Of a stretch of 64,000 nucleotides of DNA, positions 48,257-55,976 are shown piece after piece. This stretch comes from Kitasatospora indigofera (GTDB taxonomy: Bacteria; Actinomycetota; Actinomycetes; Streptomycetales; Streptomycetaceae): assembly GCF_014655955.1 (NCBI RefSeq), contig NZ_BNBO01000036.1, positions 1 to 64,000 on the forward strand, given 5' to 3'. The notes beneath the pieces were generated by a model, which ran no database searches, was not told the origin of the DNA, and saw nothing but the letters and a program-made list of their open reading frames with translations. The first letter of the stretch is position 1; every line of letters starts with the position of its first letter. A program made the translations under genes and the position numbers.

Positions 48257-48437
48257 GGCGGGCTCCCCCTCGGGCGGTACGGGCGGTGGTGGGTGCCATC
48301 CTCCGCCCCGCGGGCCCGCCTGCACAGGGTGCCCGCGACCCGCCACCGCCGGACCCGCCCGGAGCGGGCCCGCCCCGACGGGCTGCGCGGGCGGGCTGCG
48401 CGGACGGGGTGCGCGGGCGGGCCCGGCCGGCGACCGT

Positions 48438-49970
48438 TCAGACCGCCGTGGGCAGCGGCGGATCCACCTCCAGGGGCTCGGTGCTGCGGGCCCGGTGCTG
48501 CGCGGCCCAGGTGACCAGCGCGACCGTGCAGGCGTGGTCGAGGTGGCGCAGGCCGGACCAGTCGAGCTCGACGGATCGGTCGGCGGGCAGTCGTTCCAGG
48601 GCGTCGAGCAGCCGGGGCAGCCGCAGGAAGGTGGCCTGCCCGGTCAGGCACACCCGCAGCGGGCCGTCCGGGTCCGCGGGGTCCTCCACCCCGATGTGCA
48701 GGTGCGAGGTCTGCCAGGCCGACTTCAGGACGGCCAGGCCGATGCCGGCCAGCACCCCTTCGAACAGGTTGGTGGCGATGATCGCGCCCGCGGTGGCGGC
48801 CAGCACCACGGCCTCGCCGCGGTGGTCCCGCCAGAGCGCGCCGATCCGCCGGACGGGGACGAGCTTCGCCCCGGCGTGCACCAGGACGGCGGCCAGGGCC
48901 GCGACCGGGATCAGCCCGAGCACCGCCGGCAGCAGCGCGGCGAAGAGCAGCAGCCACACGCCGTGCAGGGTCCGGGAGGCCTTGCTGCGCGCGCCCGCCT
49001 GGACGTTGGCCGCGCTCCGGACGATCACCGCCGTCATCGGCAGCGCCCCGAGCAGGCCGCAGAGGGTGTTGCCGATGCCCTGGGCGGTGAGCTCGCGGTC
49101 GTAGTCCGTCCGTGGGCCGTGGTGCATCCGGTCCACGGCCGCCGCGCTGAACAGGGTCTCCGCCGAGGCGATCAGGGCGAAGGCCAGCACGGTGCCGGCG
49201 CCGCCGGGGCCGGCGACGGCCGCGAAGGAGGAGGCATCGGGGATCCGGACGACCTCGACCAGGCCCTCGACCCGGATCCGGTCCACCGGCAGCGCGGCGA
49301 TCGCGGTGACGGCCGAGGCGAGGCCGACGGCGGCCAGCGGCGCCGGCAGCAACCGGACCCGGGCCGGCAGGTACGGCCAGAGCAGCAGCACCAGCAGGGT
49401 GCCCGCGCCGAGCAGGACCGGGCTCGGGGCGCTGCGTCCGGTGAGGACGTCGGCCAGCAGGCCGGGCAGGCCCGCGATCTTGCCGAGGCCGGTGCCCGGG
49501 GCCGGCCGCCCGGCCGTCGCGTAGAGCTGGCCGAAGAGCAGGATCAGGCCGATGCCGGCCAGCATGCCGTGCACGACGGCGGCCGACATGGCCCGGAACC
49601 AGCGCCCGATCCGGAGCAGTCCCATGCCGAGTTGCAGCACGCCGGTGGCCAGGACCAGCGCGCCGAGCGAGTCGAGGCCGTGTTCCCGGACGGCCTCCAG
49701 GACCAGCACCGTCAGACCGGCGGCGGGCCCACTGACCTGGAGGCTGCTGCCGGGCAGCAGGCCGACCACCAGGCCGCCGACGATGCCGGTGACCAGGCCC
49801 AGTTCGGCCGGCACGCCGGAGGCGACGGCGACGCCGACACAGAGCGGCACGGCCACCAGGAAGACCACCAGCGAGGCCGGCAGGTCCTGCCGCCAGGGCA
49901 CCGAGCGGAGCCTGGCCGCGAGGCCGGCCGGGGGCGCCGTACCGCCGCCGGGGCGCGGCGGGGCGGTCAC
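48438..49970 (-). CDS. SulP-family anion transporter with STAS domain
   Basis: A 510-residue membrane protein. LPASLVVFLVAVPLCVGVAVASGVPAELGLVTGIVGGLVVGLLPGSSLQVSGPAAGLTVLV is the signature region of SulP carriers for sulfate, bicarbonate or other anions. About 12 helices follow, then a C-terminal STAS domain (SVELDWSGLRHLDHACTVALVTWA). No fused carbonic anhydrase is present. The GTG at 49970 overlaps the stop of a small upstream ORF as GTGA. The same frame stays open for 230 codons more upstream, but that stretch is Pro/Arg-rich and is likely the shadow of the small ORF. Confidence 0.87.
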   Translation of the reverse strand: MTAPPRPGGGTAPPAGLAARLRSVPWRQDLPASLVVFLVAVPLCVGVAVASGVPAELGLVTGIVGGLVVGLLPGSSLQVSGPAAGLTVLVLEAVREHGLDSLGALVLATGVLQLGMGLLRIGRWFRAMSAAVVHGMLAGIGLILLFGQLYATAGRPAPGTGLGKIAGLPGLLADVLTGRSAPSPVLLGAGTLLVLLLWPYLPARVRLLPAPLAAVGLASAVTAIAALPVDRIRVEGLVEVVRIPDASSFAAVAGPGGAGTVLAFALIASAETLFSAAAVDRMHHGPRTDYDRELTAQGIGNTLCGLLGALPMTAVIVRSAANVQAGARSKASRTLHGVWLLLFAALLPAVLGLIPVAALAAVLVHAGAKLVPVRRIGALWRDHRGEAVVLAATAGAIIATNLFEGVLAGIGLAVLKSAWQTSHLHIGVEDPADPDGPLRVCLTGQATFLRLPRLLDALERLPADRSVELDWSGLRHLDHACTVALVTWAAQHRARSTEPLEVDPPLPTAV

Positions 49971-50317
49971 GGGCCCACCGCCGGGATGCGGTGACGGGTC
50001 GGGGCACGGGAGGGGCCGGCCACGGACGGATGGCGGCGGGCGGACGGGCCTCGGCCGGCGGCGGGGTGTCCGGTACGGGCCCGGCCCGGGACGGCCGGTG
50101 TGGCCGGGGCCGGCGACGTCGCCGGGACGGCCGGTGTGGCCGGGGCGGGCGACGTGGCCGGGGCCCAGGACGTACGAGGGGCCGGCGATGTGGACGGGGC
50201 AGTCGTTGCGGCAGGGGCAGGGGCAGTCGACGGGCCGGTGGCCGTCGGGGTGGGGCGGGGTCTGCGGAGCGGGCTCGTCCGGTGAGGTGCGTCGTGGTGA
50301 TCGGCGCGGGTGCGCAT
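49967..50317 (-). CDS. Pro/Ala-rich protein coupled to the SulP gene
   Basis: A 116-residue product without known relatives in my memory. It begins MRTRADHHDAPHRTSPLRRP and continues with ATSPAPATPAVP repeats, so it is likely disordered. Support for a real gene: AAGGAAG lies 6 bases before the ATG at 50317, and its stop overlaps the SulP start as GTGA. It might serve only as a leader that feeds ribosomes to the SulP start. Its internal repeat is a 36-bp DNA duplication. Codon bias in low-complexity sequence is not decisive. Confidence 0.5.
   Translation of the reverse strand: MRTRADHHDAPHRTSPLRRPRPTPTATGPSTAPAPAATTAPSTSPAPRTSWAPATSPAPATPAVPATSPAPATPAVPGRARTGHPAAGRGPSARRHPSVAGPSRAPTRHRIPAVGP
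50091..50162. repeat. 36-bp tandem duplication inside the Pro/Ala-rich ORF
   Basis: Units at 50091-50126 and 50127-50162 differ by two bases; a degraded third unit follows to about 50195. The 36-base length keeps the reading frame (12 codons). Confidence 0.85.
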
Positions 50318-50889
50318 GGGCGTCTTCCTTCCGCGCGCCCGCAGGGCGGACGCGCCAGGCAGAGGGAGCACGGCTCATGGAGGCGGTGAGGGGACGACCG
50401 GACGGGCCCTCGGTGCGACCCGGCGTGGCGGGCCACCCTTCCGGCGTCACCACGAAGCTACGCAGAGCTACCGGTGAGGCCAACCTCATCCATCGTCCCG
50501 CCACGAATTCCCCTTGTTTTCGCCACTTCCGGACCCGAAGTCGCTCCTCGAAGGCAAACAGGAGTTCAAGTCGTGCACGTATGATCCGATCACTCCCCGC
50601 ACCGGCCACCCAGCGTCGGCACCGGCCCGCGGCTGCCCGGCGTCCCCCCGAACACGCCCCCACGTCTCAAGCCACGGGCCACGAACCACGGGCCCCCGGA
50701 CGGCTCGCCGCCGCCCCCACCACGAAACATCACGGTTCGCCCCGGACCGTCACAGGCCCGAACGGATCGTCACAGCCCGGAACGGATCGTCACGGTCCGG
50801 AACGCCGGGAACCGGGTGCCGGGCGCGGTGGCGTCATCGGTGGCGAGTGACCGCACAAGCCGGGCCACCGGGAACAGCAGGGGGATCTG
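50318..50889. other. Intergenic region between SulP operon and lipoprotein gene
   Basis: No credible gene. A relatively AT-rich zone at 50500-50600 may hold promoters. Near the lipoprotein gene CCCGAACGGATCGTCAC-like direct repeats occur at 50758-50795, with a weaker copy (CCCCGGACCGTCACAGG) from 50740. These could be a regulator's binding sites. Confidence 0.5.
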
Positions 50890-51588
50890 ATGGAGCGACG
50901 GACGAACCGACCGCGCATCCGCACCACGGGCGCCGTACTGGCGGCGGTCGCCGCGGCCGCGCTGCTCGCGGCGTGCGGGCCCACCGAGGCGACCGGCGCG
51001 GCCGGGCCGTCGGCCGGCGTGCCCGCACCGCCCGCCGGCGCGAGCGCGGCACCGAGCGGCCCGTCGGCGGGCACCGGATCGCCGGGCGCCGGTGCGACGG
51101 CGACGGCCGGCAAGCCCTCCGCCTCCGCCGCGCCGGGCGTCCTGCCCGCCTGCGCCGACGCCGATCTCAAGGCCTCCGCCGCCCGGGACGTGGAGCCGAG
51201 CCCGGTCGGGTCCTACGTGGTGACCGTGGAGTTCACCAACGTCGGCGGCCACGCCTGCGGCGTGAAGGGGTTCCCCACACTGGCGGCGGCCGGCCAGGGC
51301 TCGCCGGACAAGTCGCTGCCGCTCCAGGTGCAGCAGGTCGGTCCGGCGGTGGCGGTCCAGTTGCTGCCGGGCGCGAAGACGTTCACCACCCTCGGCCTGA
51401 AGCCGGTGCTGGGCGAGGCGGACGGCTACTGCCCGTCCGGCGCCACGCCGTTCGCCCCGCCCTCGCTGGTGGTCGGGGTGCCCGAGGCGGGCAAGTACCA
51501 GGTCGGCCGGGAGGGCGGCGGGCTGTTCGCCACGTGCGACAACAAGATCACCGCGACCGCGTTCCTGCCGTCCGTCGGCAAGAAGTGA
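50890..51588 (+). CDS. DUF4232-like lipoprotein
   Basis: A 232-residue exported lipoprotein. The signal TTGAVLAAVAAAALLAAC has a lipobox with Cys29. A Ser/Pro/Ala/Gly linker (to about residue 80) leads to a DUF4232-type beta-sandwich: VVTVEFTNVGGHACGVKGFPTL, LLPGAKTFTTLGLKPV and YCPSGATPFAPPSLVVGVP. The conserved Cys in HACGV and later Cys may form disulfides. The function of this streptomycete family is unknown. CAGGGGGATCTG precedes the ATG at 50890 and a 16-bp terminator follows. Confidence 0.85.
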   Translation: MERRTNRPRIRTTGAVLAAVAAAALLAACGPTEATGAAGPSAGVPAPPAGASAAPSGPSAGTGSPGAGATATAGKPSASAAPGVLPACADADLKASAARDVEPSPVGSYVVTVEFTNVGGHACGVKGFPTLAAAGQGSPDKSLPLQVQQVGPAVAVQLLPGAKTFTTLGLKPVLGEADGYCPSGATPFAPPSLVVGVPEAGKYQVGREGGGLFATCDNKITATAFLPSVGKK

Positions 51589-51627
51589 CCTGTCCGGCCC
51601 GGGGCGGGCGGGCGACCGTCCGGCCCG

Positions 51628-51682
51628 GAGCACCGGCCGCCGGACCCGGGCCTCAGTGACCCGGGCCCGGCGGCCGGTGCTC
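51628..51682. terminator. 16-bp perfect bidirectional terminator
   Basis: GAGCACCGGCCGCCGG (51628-51643) pairs exactly with 51667-51682; the loop contains a further ACCCGGGC pair. It lies between convergent lipoprotein and LacI genes. Confidence 0.85.
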
Positions 51683-51693
51683 AAGCTCAGGGC

Positions 51694-51727
51694 CCACGGC
51701 TCACGGCTCACGGCTCACGGCTCACGC
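51694..51727. repeat. 7-bp CACGGCT repeats at the LacI gene end
   Basis: About four copies of CACGGCT run up to and slightly past the stop codon of the LacI gene (51722). Confidence 0.75.
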
Positions 51728-52780
51728 CGACTGCCGTACCACCAGGCTCGGTTCGAAGATCACCGAGGTGACCGGGCCGGCCGGGTTCTCGACCCGGGCC
51801 AGCAGCAGCCGGGTCAGCTCGGCGGCCATCTCCTCGACCGGCTGGCGGACGGTGGTCAGCCGGGGCCGGCTGGCCAGCGCGGCGCTGCTGTCGTCGAAGC
51901 CGATCACCGCGACGTCGTCGGGGATCCGGCGGCCGTGCTCGTGCAGCACGAACATGGCGCCCTGGGCCATCAGGTCGTTGCCGGCGAACACCCCGTCCAG
52001 GCCGGGGTTCTCGGCGAGCAGCCGCTCCATCGCGAGTTCGCCGCCGCGCTGGGTGAAGTCCCCCTCGATGCACGGGACGTAGGGGAAGCCGTGGCGGGCC
52101 ATCGCCTCCCGGAACCCGGTCAGCCGGTCCTGCGCGGCCGGGACCCCGGCCGGGCCGCCGATCATCGCGACCTGCCGGCAGCCGCGGGCGGCGAGGTGGT
52201 CCGCGGCCAGCCGGGCGCCGTCCCGGTTGGCGAGGTCGACGTAGCTGATCGGGATCGGACGGACCGGGCGGGCGAACAGGACGACGGGCATCCCGACTTC
52301 GACCAGCCGCGAGGGCAGCGGGTCCTCCGGGTCGGTGGAGACCAGGACCGCGCCGTCGGCGCCGCCCTGCTTGAGGTGCCCGACCACCTGGTCCCTGGCC
52401 TCCGCGGTGTCCGCGACCATCAGCAGCGGGTGCAGTCCGCGCGGGCGCAGCGCGCCCACCACGCCGCTGAGCGCGCGGCCGAAGAAGGGATCGGTGAGGA
52501 CCCGGTTCCTGGCAGTGTCCTCGTCCTCCACCTCGCCGGCGACGCCGGAGAGGACCAGCGCGATCGACCCGGCCCGGCGGGTGACCAGCGAGCGGGCCGC
52601 GCTGTTGGGGACGTATCCGGTGGCGGCGATGGCCTGGCGGACGGTCTCCTGGATCTCCAGGTCGACGTTGCGGATCCCGTTGATCACTCGGGAGACGGTC
52701 GACCGCGAGACCCCGGCGACCCGGGCCACGTCCTCCAGGGTCGCGGGCCGGGAGACGGCCGTTCGCAGGGCATCACTCAT
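51722..52780 (-). CDS. LacI-family regulator of the discoidin protein gene
   Basis: A 352-residue regulator. ATLEDVARVAGVSRSTVSRVINGIRNVD is the helix-turn-helix. The sensor domain has LTDPFFGRALSGVVGALRPRG, VLVSTDPEDPLPSRLVEVG, VPCIEGDFTQRGGELAMERLL and IGFDDSSAALASRPRLTTVRQP. The ATG at 52780 is 7 bases after TATAAA, so the mRNA is probably leaderless. An AGCGCT-centred site sits in its own promoter and related sites lie before the secreted discoidin protein gene, so it likely represses itself and that gene. The ligand is inferred to be an oligosaccharide. Confidence 0.9.
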   Translation of the reverse strand: MSDALRTAVSRPATLEDVARVAGVSRSTVSRVINGIRNVDLEIQETVRQAIAATGYVPNSAARSLVTRRAGSIALVLSGVAGEVEDEDTARNRVLTDPFFGRALSGVVGALRPRGLHPLLMVADTAEARDQVVGHLKQGGADGAVLVSTDPEDPLPSRLVEVGMPVVLFARPVRPIPISYVDLANRDGARLAADHLAARGCRQVAMIGGPAGVPAAQDRLTGFREAMARHGFPYVPCIEGDFTQRGGELAMERLLAENPGLDGVFAGNDLMAQGAMFVLHEHGRRIPDDVAVIGFDDSSAALASRPRLTTVRQPVEEMAAELTRLLLARVENPAGPVTSVIFEPSLVVRQSA

Positions 52781-52787
52781 AGCGGCT

Positions 52788-52814
52788 TTTATAGCATGGC
52801 GGAAAGCGCTCCCT
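52788..52814 (-). promoter_or_regulatory. Leaderless promoter and operator of the LacI gene
   Basis: Minus-strand TATAAA (52793-52788) is 7 bases before the ATG. GGAAAGCGCTCCCT (52801-52814) falls in the spacer and resembles the known LacI-type AGCGCT operators of actinobacteria. Confidence 0.65.
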
Positions 52815-52944
52815 GCTGCCCTTCGCAGGTGCGCCCGGTGCGGTGCGGACGGCCCGCCGGTCACCGGCGGGCCGTCCTTCCTCTGTCTCCTTCTCCTACC
52901 GGGTGGCCACCGAGGTGGCTCCGGTCACTGCCTTGCCGTCCGCG

Positions 52945-55530
52945 TTACGGGTACGAGACCAGGTTCGACGGGACGGTTCCGGTGCCCGAGGTCGGGTTGC
53001 CGGTGTTGTTCACCACGTGGTTGAACTGGCCGTTGCCGCCGAGCGAGTTCACCAGGACGTCGTGCAGCTTGACGCCCGGCTTGTTCGGCACCTCGAACCC
53101 GTGGTCCATCACGATGGTGGGGTCGACGTTGAAGTAGCAGTAGCTGCCCAGGCCCCAGCCCTCGTGGGTGTTGACCGAGTCCTCGACCTTGTAGGCCGCG
53201 TAGCCCTTGACGGCGCCGTTCTGGATCGCCGCCTGGTTGGGGGCGTCGTAGGCCTTCTCGTTCTGGAAGAAGATGGTCTTGCCGCGGTCGCCGAACCACT
53301 GCACGTCGTACTTGTTGAAGTGCTCGACGAACAGGCCGGTGGCCAGCACGTCGTTGCCGCGGACCTGCATGCCGTAGTCGGAGCGGTTGCTCTCCCAGCC
53401 GACACCGGCGCCGTGGTCGGCGCGCCAGATCCAGGTGTGGTCGACGATCGTGTTGTTGCTGTTGATCAGCATGCCCGCGGTGGCCTTGCCGGCGGTGACG
53501 CCGCCGACCCGGACGAAGACGTCCTGGACGGTGGTCGGGTTGGCCGAGTGGTCCGCGCCGGGGCCGCCGTCGCCGACCTGCAGCAGGGCGGGCGAGTTGG
53601 CGGTGCCCGCGTCGAGCAGCAGCCCGGCGAGCTTGACGCCGTCGACGTCCGCGACCTTCACGGCGGTGACGCCGTTGTCCGGGATGACGGTGGCCATGCC
53701 GAGGCCGAGGACCACGGTGTTCGGCCGGGTGATGTTGATCGTCTGGTCGACGTGGTAGACGCCCGGCGTGAAGAGCAGGTTGAGGCCCTGCGACAGCGCC
53801 TGGTTGATGGTCGCGGCGGTGGCACCGGCCTTCACCACGTAGAACTGGCTCAGCGGGAGGGACTCGCCCTGCGGCGCGCCGGCGCCCCAGGAGACGCCGC
53901 GCGCGTTGGTGCGCTTGGCGGGGGTGAACACCTTGTACTCGTTGCCGTCCAAGTAGAGGAACGGCTTCTCACGCGAGATCGGGGTGGTGTCCAGCGTGGT
54001 GTACGGCGGGTCCGGGAAGCCCTGGGCGGGGGCGCCCTGGACACCGGAGAAGGTCTGGTTCCAGACGCCGTTGCTGAAGCCGCCGATCGAGCTGTCGCGG
54101 GTGTACCACTGCTGCTGCGAGTAGTTGCCCACCTGGCCGTCGATCTTGCTGTCGGCGATGTAGCCGCCGCTGGCCCAGCCGTAGCTCGCCGGGGCGAGGT
54201 TGAGGCCGCCCTCGACGTGCATCCGGCGGAACGGCGCGGCCTGCGAGACGGCCCAGCGGTCGGTGCCGCTGACCGGCTTGAGGTGCAGGTTCTCGGCCGA
54301 GCGCCAGAAGTTCTGGGTGGCGTTGCCGTTGAACCAGCCGGCGTCGACGGTGACGTCGCCGTTGATGGTGGTGTCGTCGGGGTTCAGGCCGAGACCGGCG
54401 ATCGAGGTGTAGAACCCGATCTGCGCGTTCAGGTTGCTGTACGTGCCCGGCTTGAACAGCAGCGCGTAGCGCTCGGAGCCGAACTGGTTGGACTCCTGCT
54501 GGGTGAAGATCTGGTCGACCGTGGCCTGGATGTTCGGCGTGGACGGGTCGAAGACCTTCACGTTGGGGCCGAGGTCGCCGCCGCCCTGGACGGGCGGGAC
54601 GGTCGAGCCGCCGCCGGTGTGCACGGCGAACTCCCAGAGGGAGTAGCCGTAGCCGGTGTGGCGGTGGGTGCCGTTGAAGCGGACGTAGCGGCCGGTGCCG
54701 CTGACGTTCAGCGTCTCGACGCCACCGGTGCCCGTGGTGGTGCTGTAGACGGTGTTCCAGGTGGTGCCGTCGGGCGAGAGCTGGATCTGGTAGCCGTCGC
54801 CGTACGCCGCCTCCCAGTTGAGGTCGACCGAGCAGACCTGCTGGCTGGAGCCGAGGTCGACCTGCAGCCACTGCGGGTCGCTCGCGGCGCTGGCCCAGCG
54901 GGTGCCGGTGTTGCCGTCGAAGGCGGCCGAGGCGGGGGTGCCGCCGTTCTCCGTGGAGGAGGAGGTGGCCGGCTTGTTCAGGGCCGCGTTGGCGGTGGAG
55001 CAGGTCGGGCCGGTGCCGCCGCCGGGGGTGCCGTAGACCTGGAACTCCCAGAGGGAGTAGCCGTAGCCGGTGTGGCGGTGGGTGCCGTTGAAGCGGACGT
55101 AGCGGCCGGTGCCGCTGACGTTCAGCGTCTCGACGCCACCGGTGCCCGTGGTGGTGGTGTAGATCGTGGTCCAGGCGGCGCCGTCGGCGGAGACCTGGAT
55201 CTGGTAGCCGTCGCCGTAGGCGGCCTCCCAGTTGAGGACGACCTTGTCGATCGAGGCGCTGACGCCGAGGTCGACCTGCAGCCACTGGGCGTCGGCCGCG
55301 GCGCTGGACCAGCGGGTGCCGGTGTTGCCGTCGACGGCGGCGGTGGCCGGGGTGCCGCCGTTCTCGGTGGAGGAGGCGGTGACCGTCTTGCCCTGGGAGA
55401 GCAGCGTGCCGGCCGCGTTGGCGGTGCCGACCGGGACGGCCATGCAGAGGCCGGCGACGACGGCGGCCGCGGTGAGGGCGGCCGGGGCGCGCCGGACTCT
55501 GGAGCCTGAGCCTGCTGAGGTGAACCTCAC
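52945..55530 (-). CDS. Large secreted protein with two discoidin domains and a beta-helix
   Basis: An 861-residue secreted protein. The signal ends in ANA (near 39). Two F5/8-type (CBM32-like) domains follow at about 45-165 and 183-303, nearly identical (RWSSAAADAQWLQVDLG, NWEAAYGDGYQIQVS, GRYVRFNGTHRHTGYGYSLWEFQVYG). The rest (about 320-861) looks like a right-handed beta-helix of polysaccharide-active type (GLGLNPDDTTINGDVTVDAGWFNG, NTVVLGLGMATVIPDNGVTAVKVADVDGVKLAGLLLDAG). Similar proteins are sometimes labelled adenylyl cyclase, for which I see no motif. It probably binds and cleaves a complex glycan. The GTG at 55530 has AGGAG 9 bases upstream. Confidence 0.8.
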   Translation of the reverse strand: MRFTSAGSGSRVRRAPAALTAAAVVAGLCMAVPVGTANAAGTLLSQGKTVTASSTENGGTPATAAVDGNTGTRWSSAAADAQWLQVDLGVSASIDKVVLNWEAAYGDGYQIQVSADGAAWTTIYTTTTGTGGVETLNVSGTGRYVRFNGTHRHTGYGYSLWEFQVYGTPGGGTGPTCSTANAALNKPATSSSTENGGTPASAAFDGNTGTRWASAASDPQWLQVDLGSSQQVCSVDLNWEAAYGDGYQIQLSPDGTTWNTVYSTTTGTGGVETLNVSGTGRYVRFNGTHRHTGYGYSLWEFAVHTGGGSTVPPVQGGGDLGPNVKVFDPSTPNIQATVDQIFTQQESNQFGSERYALLFKPGTYSNLNAQIGFYTSIAGLGLNPDDTTINGDVTVDAGWFNGNATQNFWRSAENLHLKPVSGTDRWAVSQAAPFRRMHVEGGLNLAPASYGWASGGYIADSKIDGQVGNYSQQQWYTRDSSIGGFSNGVWNQTFSGVQGAPAQGFPDPPYTTLDTTPISREKPFLYLDGNEYKVFTPAKRTNARGVSWGAGAPQGESLPLSQFYVVKAGATAATINQALSQGLNLLFTPGVYHVDQTINITRPNTVVLGLGMATVIPDNGVTAVKVADVDGVKLAGLLLDAGTANSPALLQVGDGGPGADHSANPTTVQDVFVRVGGVTAGKATAGMLINSNNTIVDHTWIWRADHGAGVGWESNRSDYGMQVRGNDVLATGLFVEHFNKYDVQWFGDRGKTIFFQNEKAYDAPNQAAIQNGAVKGYAAYKVEDSVNTHEGWGLGSYCYFNVDPTIVMDHGFEVPNKPGVKLHDVLVNSLGGNGQFNHVVNNTGNPTSGTGTVPSNLVSYP
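54628..55156. repeat. 115-bp exact repeat from discoidin-domain duplication
   Basis: Bases 54628-54742 equal 55042-55156 without mismatch, offset 414 bases (138 codons). The neighbouring parts of the two domains are similar but diverged. Confidence 0.95.
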
Positions 55531-55690
55531 TGGGGCATCTCCTGCTGTGGGTGGGGTGCGGGGGATGGGGACGCTGTCGCGCGAAGCCGGTGCGGGGCCG
55601 GTTGAGCGGGACGCCTGACGGGTGCCGAGGACACCTGCGGAGAGGGCGGAGACCGCCGGAGGATCAACCGGTGCCTGCGCACCGGGACTC

Positions 55691-55861
55691 GGGAGAGCGC
55701 TCCCGGATGGAGTGTTGCGGTGGCATATCCAGCGTGTCAAGACTGCGGACAGCACTTCCGGTGCGAATCAACTTGCCTGCGGAAAAAGGGTTATGACGAC
55801 GTCCGCCGGGCGACTGGGCCACGAAGCCGCAGGTCAGGAGCCCTGCTGGGAGAGCGCTCCC
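55691..55861 (-). promoter_or_regulatory. Promoter and two AGCGCT operators of the discoidin protein gene
   Basis: GGGAGAGCGCTCCC occurs exactly at 55691-55704 and 55848-55861. Between them the minus strand has TTGACA (55740-55735), 18 bases, AACACT (55716-55711), so the first operator lies at about the transcription start. Confidence 0.65.
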
Positions 55862-55976
55862 CCGCCACACCCCCGGAAGGACCCCCACGGAGCCCCCCAA
55901 GATCCCGGGGAGTCCCGGCGGGGGCCGGCCGCCCGGCCGCCGGAGCGGCCGGGCCCGCGGGGCCGTCCGGGCGCGC

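Noticed and set aside
48438..50663. 741-residue SulP protein with a 230-residue N-terminal extension
   Set aside because: The extension is Pro/Arg/Gly-rich and overlaps a small ORF with a better ribosome binding site whose stop overlaps a GTG at the normal SulP start.
52843..55509. 888-codon plus-strand open frame opposite the discoidin protein gene
   Set aside because: Antisense shadow rich in Val/Asp/Gly with repeated blocks that mirror the duplicated discoidin DNA; no start signal.
52945..55530. Adenylyl cyclase annotation, sometimes given to similar proteins
   Set aside because: No cyclase catalytic motif is visible; the protein is secreted and shows discoidin and beta-helix patterns.
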